Of a stretch of 64,000 nt of DNA, positions 1-8,611 are shown one piece after another. Within the stretch, counting starts at the first letter, position 1; each line of letters opens with the position of its first letter. This DNA is from Desulfovibrio sp. TomC (lineage in GTDB: Bacteria; Desulfobacterota; Desulfovibrionia; Desulfovibrionales; Desulfovibrionaceae), in contig NZ_JSEH01000022.1 in assembly GCF_000801335.2 (NCBI RefSeq), positions 1-64,000 on the forward strand, in the 5' to 3' direction. The notes under the pieces are model-generated. The model did no database searches and had not been told where the DNA came from. It saw only the letters and a program-made list of their open reading frames with translations. Made by a program: the position numbers and the translations under genes.

Positions 1-874
1 GGGCCAGGGCTTGGTCCCGCCGGGCCGTGCGGGCGAGGCTTTGGGCCAGCGCGGCCTGCCGGGCGGTCAAGGCCGCCAGTTCGGCGGTCGGGGCCAGGGC
101 CGGCGGCGGGGTGAGCCGGTCAAGCGTTTGCCCGGTGCGCGCCAGAGCGGCAAGGCGCCCGGCCACCTGCCCGCGCCGGGCCAGAAGCCGCTCCAGGGCG
201 GCAGCGTCGGCCTCCCGGCCGGCCACGGCCGCTTCCAGCCCGGCCGCCGCGTCCAGACGCAGCTCCAGTTCCGGCAGGGAGCCAAGCTTGTCCAGACTGG
301 CCGCCGTGGCTGCCAATCCCTTCTCCAGACGCTTTTTTTCCGTCTTGGTCTTGCGGCTGCGCTCGGTCAGCCGGGCCTGCATGGCGATCAAATGGGCCGC
401 TTCGGTGGAAGCGGCGAAAAAGCCGGCCACCACGGTGCCGGGTTCGTTTAAGAGAAACACCGGTTCGCGCTGGTTGCCAATATGGACGTCCACGGCCACC
501 TCGCCGTCGCCGCCAAGGAGCACCGGTCCCAGCCGCAAGAGCCGGCGCACCTCCTCAGGCACGGCCCGGCCGAATTTGGCAAACACTTCCGGCTCGTCCA
601 CACCGGGCCGGCGCACCTCGTAGAGGGCGTATTTCGGCCGGCGCACCCAGGCGACCGTCACCCCGTCCTCAAGTTCGGCCTCCACCCGGGCCTCGGCCGC
701 GCCGTGGCGGATGACGTGGCGGGGCACGGGATTTTCCGACAGGCAGCGCAAGGCCTCGACCACGGCGGACTTGCCGGTGTTGTTGGGGCCGGTCAGCACG
801 TTGAGGCCCGGCGCCAAGGCAAACTCGGTGCGGCCGTGGGCCATGAAATCCGTCAGAATGAGCCGGGTGATCAT
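1..874 (-). CDS. SMC/RecF-like AAA ATPase, N-terminal part (cut by window edge)
   Basis: The frame is open from the ATG at 874 to the left edge, giving 291 codons with no stop. The N-terminus begins MITRLILTDFMAHGRT and carries a Walker A motif GPNNTGKS near residue 30, the layout of RecF, RecN, SbcC and SMC ATPases. From about residue 160 the sequence becomes rich in Ala, Leu, Arg and Glu, as expected for entry into a coiled coil. Such proteins act on DNA ends or in DNA repair, but the class cannot be fixed without the missing C-terminal half (signature and Walker B motifs). The start lies only 9 nt after the rel stop codon, so the two are probably co-transcribed, rel first. The shine-dalgarno is weak, in keeping with translational coupling. 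Confidence 0.75.
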   Translation of the reverse strand, partial: MITRLILTDFMAHGRTEFALAPGLNVLTGPNNTGKSAVVEALRCLSENPVPRHVIRHGAAEARVEAELEDGVTVAWVRRPKYALYEVRRPGVDEPEVFAKFGRAVPEEVRRLLRLGPVLLGGDGEVAVDVHIGNQREPVFLLNEPGTVVAGFFAASTEAAHLIAMQARLTERSRKTKTEKKRLEKGLAATAASLDKLGSLPELELRLDAAAGLEAAVAGREADAAALERLLARRGQVAGRLAALARTGQTLDRLTPPPALAPTAELAALTARQAALAQSLARTARRDQALA

Positions 875-883
875 GGGGCCAAC

Positions 884-3103
884 TCAGTCCATGTTGCCGG
901 GTTCGCTGGTGTTGGTCCCAAGCTCGTCGGAAACGGCGTGGCGCTTGACGTCAATGACGGCGTCCAGACGGCGCAAGCGTTCAATGGTGCGGTAGAGATG
1001 GCCGGCGTCGCGGACCTCGATGCGAAAGGTCAGCTGGGTGGTGCCGTCCACATTGGAATGAATGGCCCCGGAGTCGATATTGACGCCTTCCTCGGCCAGC
1101 TGGTTGGAAATCTTGCTGAGCACGCCCTTCTCGTTCTTGGCCAGGATCGACAGACCGGCCGGATAGGGCTGTTCCTTCTCGCCCTCCCAGCTGACCTGGA
1201 TGAGCCGCTCGGATTCCAGGTTGCGCACATTGGGGCAGTCGTGGGTGTGGACCACCATGCCGCGTCCCCGGGAAATGTAGCCGACAATGGCGTCGCCGGG
1301 CACCGGGTTGCAGCACTGGGCCAGCCGCACCAGCACGTTGTCCACGCCCTGGATGCGCACCCCCTCCCCGGGCTTGCCCTTGGGCACATGCCCGGACTCC
1401 GGGGTCACGGGATGCTGCTCGGCCACCCTGGCGGCGGCGGCTTCGGCGTCCTCGCCCTCGCGCTTGGGCATGAGCCGGACCGTGATCTTTTTGGGCGTGA
1501 TGCGCGAATAGCCAACGGCCGAGAGCACGTCCTCGACGCTGCCCATGGACAGGTCCCGGGCCACGGCCAGCATGGAGCCGTCCTTGATGGCCTTTAAGAC
1601 GTTGACCCCGTCTTTCCTGCCCTGCTTTTCCAGCATCTCGCGGCCCAGGGCAATGGAGTGGACCCGTTCCTCGGTGCGGATGAAATGTTTGACGCGCATC
1701 CGCGCCTTGGCCGTCTTGACGAATTTGAGCCAGTCGCGGTTGGGCCGGCGGTTCTTGTCGGTGATAATCTCGACGGTGTCGCCGTTTTTCAGCGGCGTAT
1801 CGAGCGGCACCAGCTTGCCGTTGACCTTGGCTCCGGCGCAGTGCTCGCCGATGGCCGTGTGGATGAGAAAGGCCAGATCCACGGCAGTGGCCCCTTCCGG
1901 CAGCTCCTTGACGTCGCCCTTGGGGGTGAAGACGTAGACCTCGTCCTGGAAGAGGTCGAAGCGCAGGTTGGTGACGAACTCGCGCGAGTCGGTCAGCTCG
2001 CGCTGCCAGTCCATGATCTGGCGCAGCCACTGGAAGCGCTCCACGTCCCGGGGGTTGAACTTGCCCTTCTCGCGTTCCTTGTATTTCCAGTGGGCGGCCA
2101 CGCCTTCTTCGGCCAGACGATGCATCTCCTCGGTGCGGATCTGGATTTCGATGCGCTCGCCGCCAGGGCCAACCACCGTGGTGTGCAGGCTCTGGTACAT
2201 GTTGGCCTTGGGCATGGAGATGTAGTCTTTAAACCGCCCCGGCACCGGCTTCCACAGGGAGTGGACCAGCCCCAGCACGTGGTAGCATTCGCGAATCGTC
2301 TCCACCACCACCCGGAAGGCCACCAGATCGTGGACCTGATCGATGGTCAGCTCCTGGACGCGCATCTTGTTGTAGACGCTCCAGAGATGCTTTCTGCGGC
2401 CAAAGACCCGGGCCTTGATGTTGTTGGGTTCGAGCAGGCCGTTGATGTAGGCGATGACCCGGTCGATATAGGTTTCGTCCAGGGTGTGGTGGGTGTCGAC
2501 CCCTTCCACCAACTGGTTGTAGATGTCGGGCTTTAAGTAGCGAAAGCTCCAGTCCTCAAGCTCGGTCTTGATGCGATGCAGCCCCAGCCGGTTGGCCAGC
2601 GGGGCGTAGATGTCCATGGTTTCCTGGGCAATGATCGAGCGCTTGTGGGGCTTTTGGAACTCCAGGGTGCGCATGTTGTGCAGCCGGTCGGCCAGCTTGA
2701 CCAGCACCACCCGGATGTCCTCGGCCATGGCCAGGATCATCTTGCGGATGTTTTCGGCTTGCGCCTCTTCCTTGGTCTCAAAGGGGATGAGGCTGATCTT
2801 GGTCACGCCGTCGACGATGTCGGCCACTTCCTCGCCGAAAAGCTCCTCGATCTCGTCCACCGTGGCCTTGGTGTCCTCGACGGTGTCGTGGAGCAGGCCC
2901 GAGGCGATGGAAGCGGCGTCAAGGCGCATGTCGGCCAGGATGCCGGCGGCTTCCAGGGGGTGGGACAGGTAGGGTTCGCCGGAAAGACGCACCTGTCCGG
3001 CATGGGCGGCGGCGGAAAACACGTAGGCCTTGGTAATAAGGGCCTGATCCTGTTCATTTAAGTACAGGGCCGTTTTATCCAAAATTTCATTGATGCGAAT
3101 CAT
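884..3103 (-). CDS. relA: bifunctional (p)ppGpp synthetase/hydrolase Rel (RelA/SpoT family)
   Basis: The 739-residue protein has the full long-RSH layout. The HD hydrolase domain occupies roughly residues 20-170, with the metal-binding HDTVEDT motif at 72-78. The synthetase domain follows (about 230-350) with GRRKHLWSVYNKM and the RFKD loop. RFKD (RxKD) is the form found in bifunctional enzymes, unlike the ExDD of monofunctional RelA. A TGS domain (FTPKGDVKELPEGATAVD) lies near 390-455, and a conserved zinc-finger-like region with QCCNPVPGD and a C-terminal ACT domain close the protein. It makes and degrades the stringent alarmone. It is the only RSH protein in the window and probably the sole long one in the genome (inference). 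It is followed at 9 nt by the ATPase gene. Confidence 0.97.
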   Translation of the reverse strand: MIRINEILDKTALYLNEQDQALITKAYVFSAAAHAGQVRLSGEPYLSHPLEAAGILADMRLDAASIASGLLHDTVEDTKATVDEIEELFGEEVADIVDGVTKISLIPFETKEEAQAENIRKMILAMAEDIRVVLVKLADRLHNMRTLEFQKPHKRSIIAQETMDIYAPLANRLGLHRIKTELEDWSFRYLKPDIYNQLVEGVDTHHTLDETYIDRVIAYINGLLEPNNIKARVFGRRKHLWSVYNKMRVQELTIDQVHDLVAFRVVVETIRECYHVLGLVHSLWKPVPGRFKDYISMPKANMYQSLHTTVVGPGGERIEIQIRTEEMHRLAEEGVAAHWKYKEREKGKFNPRDVERFQWLRQIMDWQRELTDSREFVTNLRFDLFQDEVYVFTPKGDVKELPEGATAVDLAFLIHTAIGEHCAGAKVNGKLVPLDTPLKNGDTVEIITDKNRRPNRDWLKFVKTAKARMRVKHFIRTEERVHSIALGREMLEKQGRKDGVNVLKAIKDGSMLAVARDLSMGSVEDVLSAVGYSRITPKKITVRLMPKREGEDAEAAAARVAEQHPVTPESGHVPKGKPGEGVRIQGVDNVLVRLAQCCNPVPGDAIVGYISRGRGMVVHTHDCPNVRNLESERLIQVSWEGEKEQPYPAGLSILAKNEKGVLSKISNQLAEEGVNIDSGAIHSNVDGTTQLTFRIEVRDAGHLYRTIERLRRLDAVIDVKRHAVSDELGTNTSEPGNMD

Positions 3104-3178
3104 GATTGTCCCGGCCTCGTGCCCGGGCGGCGGCCGTGGCTGGCGGGCGCGCCTTGGGGAAGGACGCGCCCGTGCGGG

Positions 3179-4861
3179 TTACTGTTCCAGACGAAACGTC
3201 TGCTTGTCGCGGGGAATCCACCATTTGGTGAAGTTGTAGCTGATGCCGGCCGGGGCCACGGCCACACCCTGGATGCGCGCTGTCAGGATGGGCAGGCTGT
3301 AGGGGGCAAAGAGGAAAAGATAGGGCTGGTCCTGGTGCAGGATCTGCTGAAAGGCGTCGTAGATTTTTTTGCGCTCGGCCTGATCCACGGTGCGCCGGCC
3401 GCGCTCCAGCAAGGCGTCGACTTCGGGATTTTTATACCCCACGAAATTAAGCCCCCCGGGCACGGCCCGGCTCGAGTGCCAGACGTCGTAGTTGTCCGGG
3501 TCCTGGGCGATGGTCCAGGCCAGGATGATGGCGTCGAAGTTGCCCTTGTCCACAAATTCCTTGAGAAACGAGGCCCATTCCACTGTGCGGATCTCGACCT
3601 TGATGCCAATGGCGGCCAGCTCGCTCTGAATGATGGTGGCGGTCTTGATCCGTGCCTCGTTGCCCTGGTTGGTTAAAAGCGTGAAGGAAAAGGGCCGGCC
3701 GGAGGCGTCCTCGATGACGCCGTCGCCGTTTCTGTCCTGCCAGCCGGCTTCGGCCAGCATGGCCTTGGCCTGGGCCGGATCATAGGGGTAGTCGGCAATG
3801 GCGGTGTCGTAGACCCAGGTGCCGGGTTTGTAAGGGCCAATGGTGGGCATGCCCAGGCCCAGGAGCGCGCCCTTGATGATGCTTTCCTTGTTGACGGCAT
3901 GGGCCAAGGCCCGGCGCACCCGGACATCGGCGAAAAACGGGCTTTTGAGGTTATACCCCATGTAAGTATAGCCAAACGACAGGTACTTGAACTTCTGCCA
4001 GTCGGCTTCCCAGGTCGGGCCGGTGGTCTGGTAGAGGTACTGCTGCGGGGTGAGTCCCATCATGTCCAGGTTGCCGGCTTTGAGTTCCAGAAACATGGTC
4101 GAGGTGTCCGGGATGATGCGGTAGACGACCTGATCAATGGAGGCCCGGCCCTCGAAATAGTCGGGGTTGACATTGAGCGTCAGGCTGCGGCCGGATTCCC
4201 AGGCGGCCAGGACATAGGGTCCGGCCCCAATGGGCTCCCGGGCGTACTTGGTGGTCATCAGGTCCTGCCCGGCCAGCACGTGCTTGGGCAGGATGGCCCC
4301 GGCCCAGGTGACCAGCGCCCGGGCAAAGGGCTCATTGTAGCGCACCTCGAAGGAATATTTGCCGGTCACGGCGAAGCTGGCGACCGCCTTGTAGTCCTCG
4401 GCATAGGCCGTGGGCGTTTTCGGGTCGATCATGAGCTGGTAGGTGAATTCCACGTCCTCGGCCGTGAGCTCCACGCCGTCGGTCCAACGAATGTTCGGAC
4501 GCAGCCAGAACTTGAGCAGCTTGCCGTCTTCCAGCACTTCATAGCGCTCGGCCGCAAAACACTCGAGTTTGATGTCCTTGTCGTAGCGAAGCGGCGAGAC
4601 ATAGAGCAGATCAGCCACCTCATGGGAGGCGGAATCCGAGGCCAGGGGCGGGATCAGGTTGGAGGGCTCGCCAATGGTGGCCATGACGATGCGTCCGCCG
4701 GTCACGGGTTCGCCCGGGGTCTTCGCCGGAGTCTGGGCCGGGGTCGCCGTCGGGGCCGGGGCGTGTTGGCTCTTCTGCTCGCCCGAGGGGGACCGGTCGC
4801 AACCGCCAAGCAGCAGCAGACTGGAAAACAGGACGAAAAATACCGCATGCGCCAGACGCAT
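3179..4861 (-). CDS. peptide/dipeptide-type ABC transporter solute-binding lipoprotein
   Basis: The product is 560 residues of the SBP_bac_5 (OppA/DppA) family. I place the start at the ATG at 4861 rather than further upstream because AAGGAGAACT stands directly before it and the protein then opens with a lipoprotein signal: MRLAHAVFFVLFSSLLLLGGC, with lipobox LGGC. A Pro/Ala/Thr-rich linker follows, then the family core (GGRIVMATIGEPSNLIPPL; IRWTDGVELTAEDVEFT; RRALAHAVNKESIIKGALLG). It would bind peptides or similar substrates at the outer face of the inner membrane. No permease or ATPase genes lie next to it, so its partners are elsewhere or it acts as an orphan binding protein. A short GC-rich hairpin near 3147-3175 separates it from rel. 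Confidence 0.93.
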   Translation of the reverse strand: MRLAHAVFFVLFSSLLLLGGCDRSPSGEQKSQHAPAPTATPAQTPAKTPGEPVTGGRIVMATIGEPSNLIPPLASDSASHEVADLLYVSPLRYDKDIKLECFAAERYEVLEDGKLLKFWLRPNIRWTDGVELTAEDVEFTYQLMIDPKTPTAYAEDYKAVASFAVTGKYSFEVRYNEPFARALVTWAGAILPKHVLAGQDLMTTKYAREPIGAGPYVLAAWESGRSLTLNVNPDYFEGRASIDQVVYRIIPDTSTMFLELKAGNLDMMGLTPQQYLYQTTGPTWEADWQKFKYLSFGYTYMGYNLKSPFFADVRVRRALAHAVNKESIIKGALLGLGMPTIGPYKPGTWVYDTAIADYPYDPAQAKAMLAEAGWQDRNGDGVIEDASGRPFSFTLLTNQGNEARIKTATIIQSELAAIGIKVEIRTVEWASFLKEFVDKGNFDAIILAWTIAQDPDNYDVWHSSRAVPGGLNFVGYKNPEVDALLERGRRTVDQAERKKIYDAFQQILHQDQPYLFLFAPYSLPILTARIQGVAVAPAGISYNFTKWWIPRDKQTFRLEQ

Positions 4862-5145
4862 AGTTCTCCTTTTCGCTTGCAACGCCCGCCCAAAACAACG
4901 TATTGATACGGATGCGCAAGGCCCTTGGCAGCTAAAATATATACGGGGCCAGCCAAAAATAAAAGCGCTTTTTCCCCAGGCCCGGCTTCGCCGACGGCAG
5001 CACACCGCCCCGGCAATATTTCCGTTCCAAATTGGTCTGAAATCGGGTAATCGGCCCGGACTTGTCTGTCTCTCCTGCCGGCCGCCTGCCGGCACGGCCG
5101 GAGGGAACCGGACGCAGATATGTCGCACCAAGGAGTCCAAGGCCC

Positions 5146-8100
5146 ATGGTCATGGGAAACGACGAAACCAAAATCAAAGCATTGCTTGGAGATTTCGTTC
5201 GCGAGACGATTCCTGAATACATCCTGGACGGGTCCCACGCCATTGTGGCCGGGGGCGGCATCCAGAAGCTGGCCGTCAACAAACACGACCACTTCTGGGA
5301 TGTGGAAGGCCAGGTTCAGGGCGATGATTTTCAGGTTTATGCTTCGGAACTGTCTGTCAACCTTCGGGACGGCAGCATCAATTTCTTTTGCAACTGCCCG
5401 GATTCTTTTTCCGGCGTCTGCCGCCATGTCGGGGCCACGGCGCTCAAGTGCATCCGCACCCTGGACGAGGAAGCCGGCGACGGCAGCGAGGAAAGCGACC
5501 GCGCCGCCCAGGCCGCGCGCGGGGAATGGCGACAGACCTTTCGCACCTATTTTTCCACCGAACCCGAGCCGGAACCCGGCCGCCACTACCTGATCTTTCG
5601 CTTCCACCCCGAACCGGGGCGGTTGCAAGTGGCCTTTTTCCGGGCCAGGCAAAACAAGTCCGGCATCTCCCAGGTCCACTCCGAGATCACCCTGGAGCAG
5701 ATCATCAAGAACCCGGACTGGTCGGAGCTGTCCCCCACCCTGCCGGTGGTGGCCGAGATGCTTGAGCATCACCTGGACTACGCCGGACACCGGGTGGAAT
5801 TGCCGCCCGGCCTTCTGGCCTGGTTTTTCTGGGCCATCGGCAAGGAATACTACCTCTACTGGCGCGACACCGAACAGCCGGTGCGCATCGAGTCCAAGAC
5901 CATGCGCCTGCAGCTGGCCCCCAAGCTGTCCGAAGAGGGCCTGTCCTTTGACACGCTCCTGGGCAGCCCCGGCAAGGCCCCCTTCTCCATCCTCGGCCAG
6001 GAAGTCTATTTCTACGGCCAGATGCCCATCTGGGTCTGCTGGAAAAACGCCTTTTATCCGGTCCAGACCGGTCTGCCGCCCCAGCTCGTGTCGGATATGG
6101 CGCAAAATCCGCCGGCCATTCCCACTTCCGACGTGTCCGAATTTCTCGACCGGGTCTGGACCCACCTGCCCATGGCCGACCTCTACGGCCAGGAGGAATT
6201 CCTGGTCAAAATGCAGCCGTTCTTCGTGGCCGCCAACTACGATCCCAAAATCTTCCTGGACGAGGAAGGCAGCCTGCTCACCCTGCAGATCCAAAACATC
6301 TACCAGACCGAACACGGCGAGATCACGGTCCCCGGGCCCAACCCGGACCTCATGACCGCCTCGTATCTGCACAACGGCAAGTCCTATCTGATCGCCCGGG
6401 ACTGCGACCATGAGCAGGCGCTTTTGACCATGCTCACCGACATGCATTTCCAGGCCAGAAACAATGCCAACTGGTTCCTGGAGACCGAAGAGGCCATTGT
6501 CTTTCTGCTCGACGCCTATCCCAAGCTGGTGGAAAAATACCGGGTCTTTGGCGAGAAGAACCTGACCCGCTACAAGGTGCGCCTGACCACGCCGATCATT
6601 GTGGCCGAGGTGGAGTCCAAGGAAGAAGAGAAGTGGTTCAACCTGGATCTCCAGGTGCAGTACGACGACCAGCGGGTGCCCATCGAAAAGATCTGGCGGG
6701 CCTGGACCCAGGGCAAACGCTACGTGCAGCTCAAAGACGGCTCGTACACGAGCCTGCCCGAGGCCTGGCTGGAAAAGCTGGCCCACAAGCTGCGGGCCCT
6801 TGGCTACGATACGGACAAGCCGCCCCAGACGAAATTCAAGCAGTTCGAGGCCCCGGTCCTCGACAAGCTCCTTGAGGACATGCCCGAGGCGCGCACGGAC
6901 TCGTTCTGGAACAGCCTGCGCGAAAAGATCCACAGCTTCCGGGAAATCATGCCGGTGCGCGTGCCCAAGGGCCTGCACGCCGATCTTCGCCCCTATCAGG
7001 TCGAGGGCCTGTCCTATCTCAATTTCCTGCGCGAATACGGTTTCGGCGGCATCCTGGCCGACGAGATGGGCCTGGGCAAGACCGTCCAGACCTTGTCCTT
7101 TATCCAGCACAATGTGGAACGCGGGGCGCGCGGTCCCAACCTCATCGTGGTCCCCACCTCGGTGCTGCCCAACTGGGAGCGTGAGGCCCAGAAGTTCGTG
7201 CCCGACCTCAAGCAGCTCATCATCTACGGGGCGCGGCGCGAAAACATGTTTAAAAAGATCGCCGAAGCCGATCTGGTCATCACCACCTACGCCCTGCTTC
7301 GCCGCGATCTCGACGAACTGCTCAAATACGAATTCGCCTCCATCATTTTGGACGAAGCCCAGAACATCAAAAACCCCAATACCATCACCGCCCGCTCGGT
7401 GCGCCGGCTGACCGGCAAGACCCGGCTTTGCCTGTCGGGCACGCCCATCGAAAACAACCTCTTCGAGCTGTGGTCGCTCTTCGAGTTCCTGATGCCGGGC
7501 TTCCTCGGCGGCCAGAACGCCTTCCAGCGCGGCATCGTCAAGCCGATCAAGGACGGCGACGTGGAGACGCTTGACTACCTGCGCGGCCGGGTGAAGCCGT
7601 TTATTTTGCGGCGCACCAAGTCCGAGGTGGCCAAAGACCTGCCGCCCAAGGTGGAAAACACCTACTACTGCAATCTCCTCGACGAGCAGCTGGAACTCTA
7701 CGCCGCCCTGGCCAAAAAGCTCAAAGAGCAGGTGCTGGCCACGGTGGACGAAAAGGGCCTGGCCAAGTCGCAGATGTCGATCCTCGACGCGTTGCTGAAG
7801 CTGCGGCAGATATGTTGCCACCCGCGCCTGCTCAAGCTCGACCTGCCCGGCGTCAACACCAACCTGCCCTCAGGCAAGTTCGACGCCTTCAAGGACCTCA
7901 TCACCGACTGCATCGAGGAAGGCCACAAGGTGCTGGTCTTCTCGCAGTTCGTGCAAATGCTCCATATCATCCGCTCCTGGATGACCATCAGCCAGATGCC
8001 GTTCTGCTATCTTGACGGTTCGAGCAAGGACCGTTTCGACCAGGTGGACAAGTTCAACGGGGACGAGAACATCAAGGTGTTCCTCATCTCGCTCAAGGCC

Positions 8101-8376
8101 GGCGGCACGGGGCTTAACCTCACCAGCGCCGACTACGTCATCCACTACGACCCCTGGTGGAACCCGGCGGTGGAAAACCAGGCCACCGACCGCACCCACC
8201 GCATCGGCCAGCTGCGCCAGGTGTTCTCCTACAAGCTCATCTGCCAGAACACGGTGGAGGAAAAAATCCTGCGCCTGCAGGAGCAGAAACGCGACGTGGC
8301 CGAGGCCGTCATTCCCGGCCAGGACGCCTTCAAGTCGCTCACCCGAAACGATCTGGAATCGCTGTTCGACATCTAA
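5146..8376 (+). CDS. SWIM zinc-finger SNF2-family helicase
   Basis: The 1076-residue protein starts at the ATG at 5146, 10 nt after AGGAG; the longer open frame upstream lacks a ribosome site. An N-terminal SWIM zinc finger is visible (C82, C84, C92, H94: FFCNCPDSFSGVCRHVG). The C-terminal half is a Swi2/Snf2 ATPase: Walker A DEMGLGKT near residue 640, DEAQ box near 735, SGTPIENN near 770, then the helicase C lobe with GGTGLNLTSADYVIHYDPWW and THRIGQ near 1016. These proteins translocate on double-stranded DNA and remodel protein-DNA complexes such as RNA polymerase; the cellular role of the SWIM-SNF2 class is poorly known. It is monocistronic and ends in a strong terminator. Confidence 0.95.
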   Translation: MVMGNDETKIKALLGDFVRETIPEYILDGSHAIVAGGGIQKLAVNKHDHFWDVEGQVQGDDFQVYASELSVNLRDGSINFFCNCPDSFSGVCRHVGATALKCIRTLDEEAGDGSEESDRAAQAARGEWRQTFRTYFSTEPEPEPGRHYLIFRFHPEPGRLQVAFFRARQNKSGISQVHSEITLEQIIKNPDWSELSPTLPVVAEMLEHHLDYAGHRVELPPGLLAWFFWAIGKEYYLYWRDTEQPVRIESKTMRLQLAPKLSEEGLSFDTLLGSPGKAPFSILGQEVYFYGQMPIWVCWKNAFYPVQTGLPPQLVSDMAQNPPAIPTSDVSEFLDRVWTHLPMADLYGQEEFLVKMQPFFVAANYDPKIFLDEEGSLLTLQIQNIYQTEHGEITVPGPNPDLMTASYLHNGKSYLIARDCDHEQALLTMLTDMHFQARNNANWFLETEEAIVFLLDAYPKLVEKYRVFGEKNLTRYKVRLTTPIIVAEVESKEEEKWFNLDLQVQYDDQRVPIEKIWRAWTQGKRYVQLKDGSYTSLPEAWLEKLAHKLRALGYDTDKPPQTKFKQFEAPVLDKLLEDMPEARTDSFWNSLREKIHSFREIMPVRVPKGLHADLRPYQVEGLSYLNFLREYGFGGILADEMGLGKTVQTLSFIQHNVERGARGPNLIVVPTSVLPNWEREAQKFVPDLKQLIIYGARRENMFKKIAEADLVITTYALLRRDLDELLKYEFASIILDEAQNIKNPNTITARSVRRLTGKTRLCLSGTPIENNLFELWSLFEFLMPGFLGGQNAFQRGIVKPIKDGDVETLDYLRGRVKPFILRRTKSEVAKDLPPKVENTYYCNLLDEQLELYAALAKKLKEQVLATVDEKGLAKSQMSILDALLKLRQICCHPRLLKLDLPGVNTNLPSGKFDAFKDLITDCIEEGHKVLVFSQFVQMLHIIRSWMTISQMPFCYLDGSSKDRFDQVDKFNGDENIKVFLISLKAGGTGLNLTSADYVIHYDPWWNPAVENQATDRTHRIGQLRQVFSYKLICQNTVEEKILRLQEQKRDVAEAVIPGQDAFKSLTRNDLESLFDI

Positions 8377-8417
8377 ACGCGCCAACGCCTGGCGGCGCGC
8401 CGAAGCTTACAATGATG

Positions 8418-8446
8418 CGGGGGGCCGATTGGCCCCCCGTTTTTTT
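8418..8446 (+). terminator. rho-independent terminator of the SNF2 gene
   Basis: A G/C-only stem of nine pairs (8418-8426 with 8431-8439), loop GATT, is followed by a run of seven T. It lies 41 nt after the helicase stop codon. Confidence 0.9.
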
Positions 8447-8611
8447 GTGCCCCCGGCCTGACCGTTGCCCCCGCCCCTTCCGTCACAACGGGGACAGGCT
8501 GTCCCAGCCCGCACCCGGCCGCACCTTCGGCCCGCTCAGGCGAGGCGACAGATCCTTCCGGGCGCGCGCCCTGGGCGGCGGCCCCCTGGCGGCAGTCCTT
8601 CCGGGCTGTTG

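Noticed and set aside
4702-7821. 1039-codon minus-strand frame opposite the SNF2 helicase
   Set aside because: It mirrors the codon pattern of a clearly real gene, is rich in Gly, His, Gln and Leu and has no domain; a shadow of GC-rich coding DNA. The same holds for 13763-15757 (+), 17742-19814 (-), 22398-24626 (+) and 29586-31271 (+).
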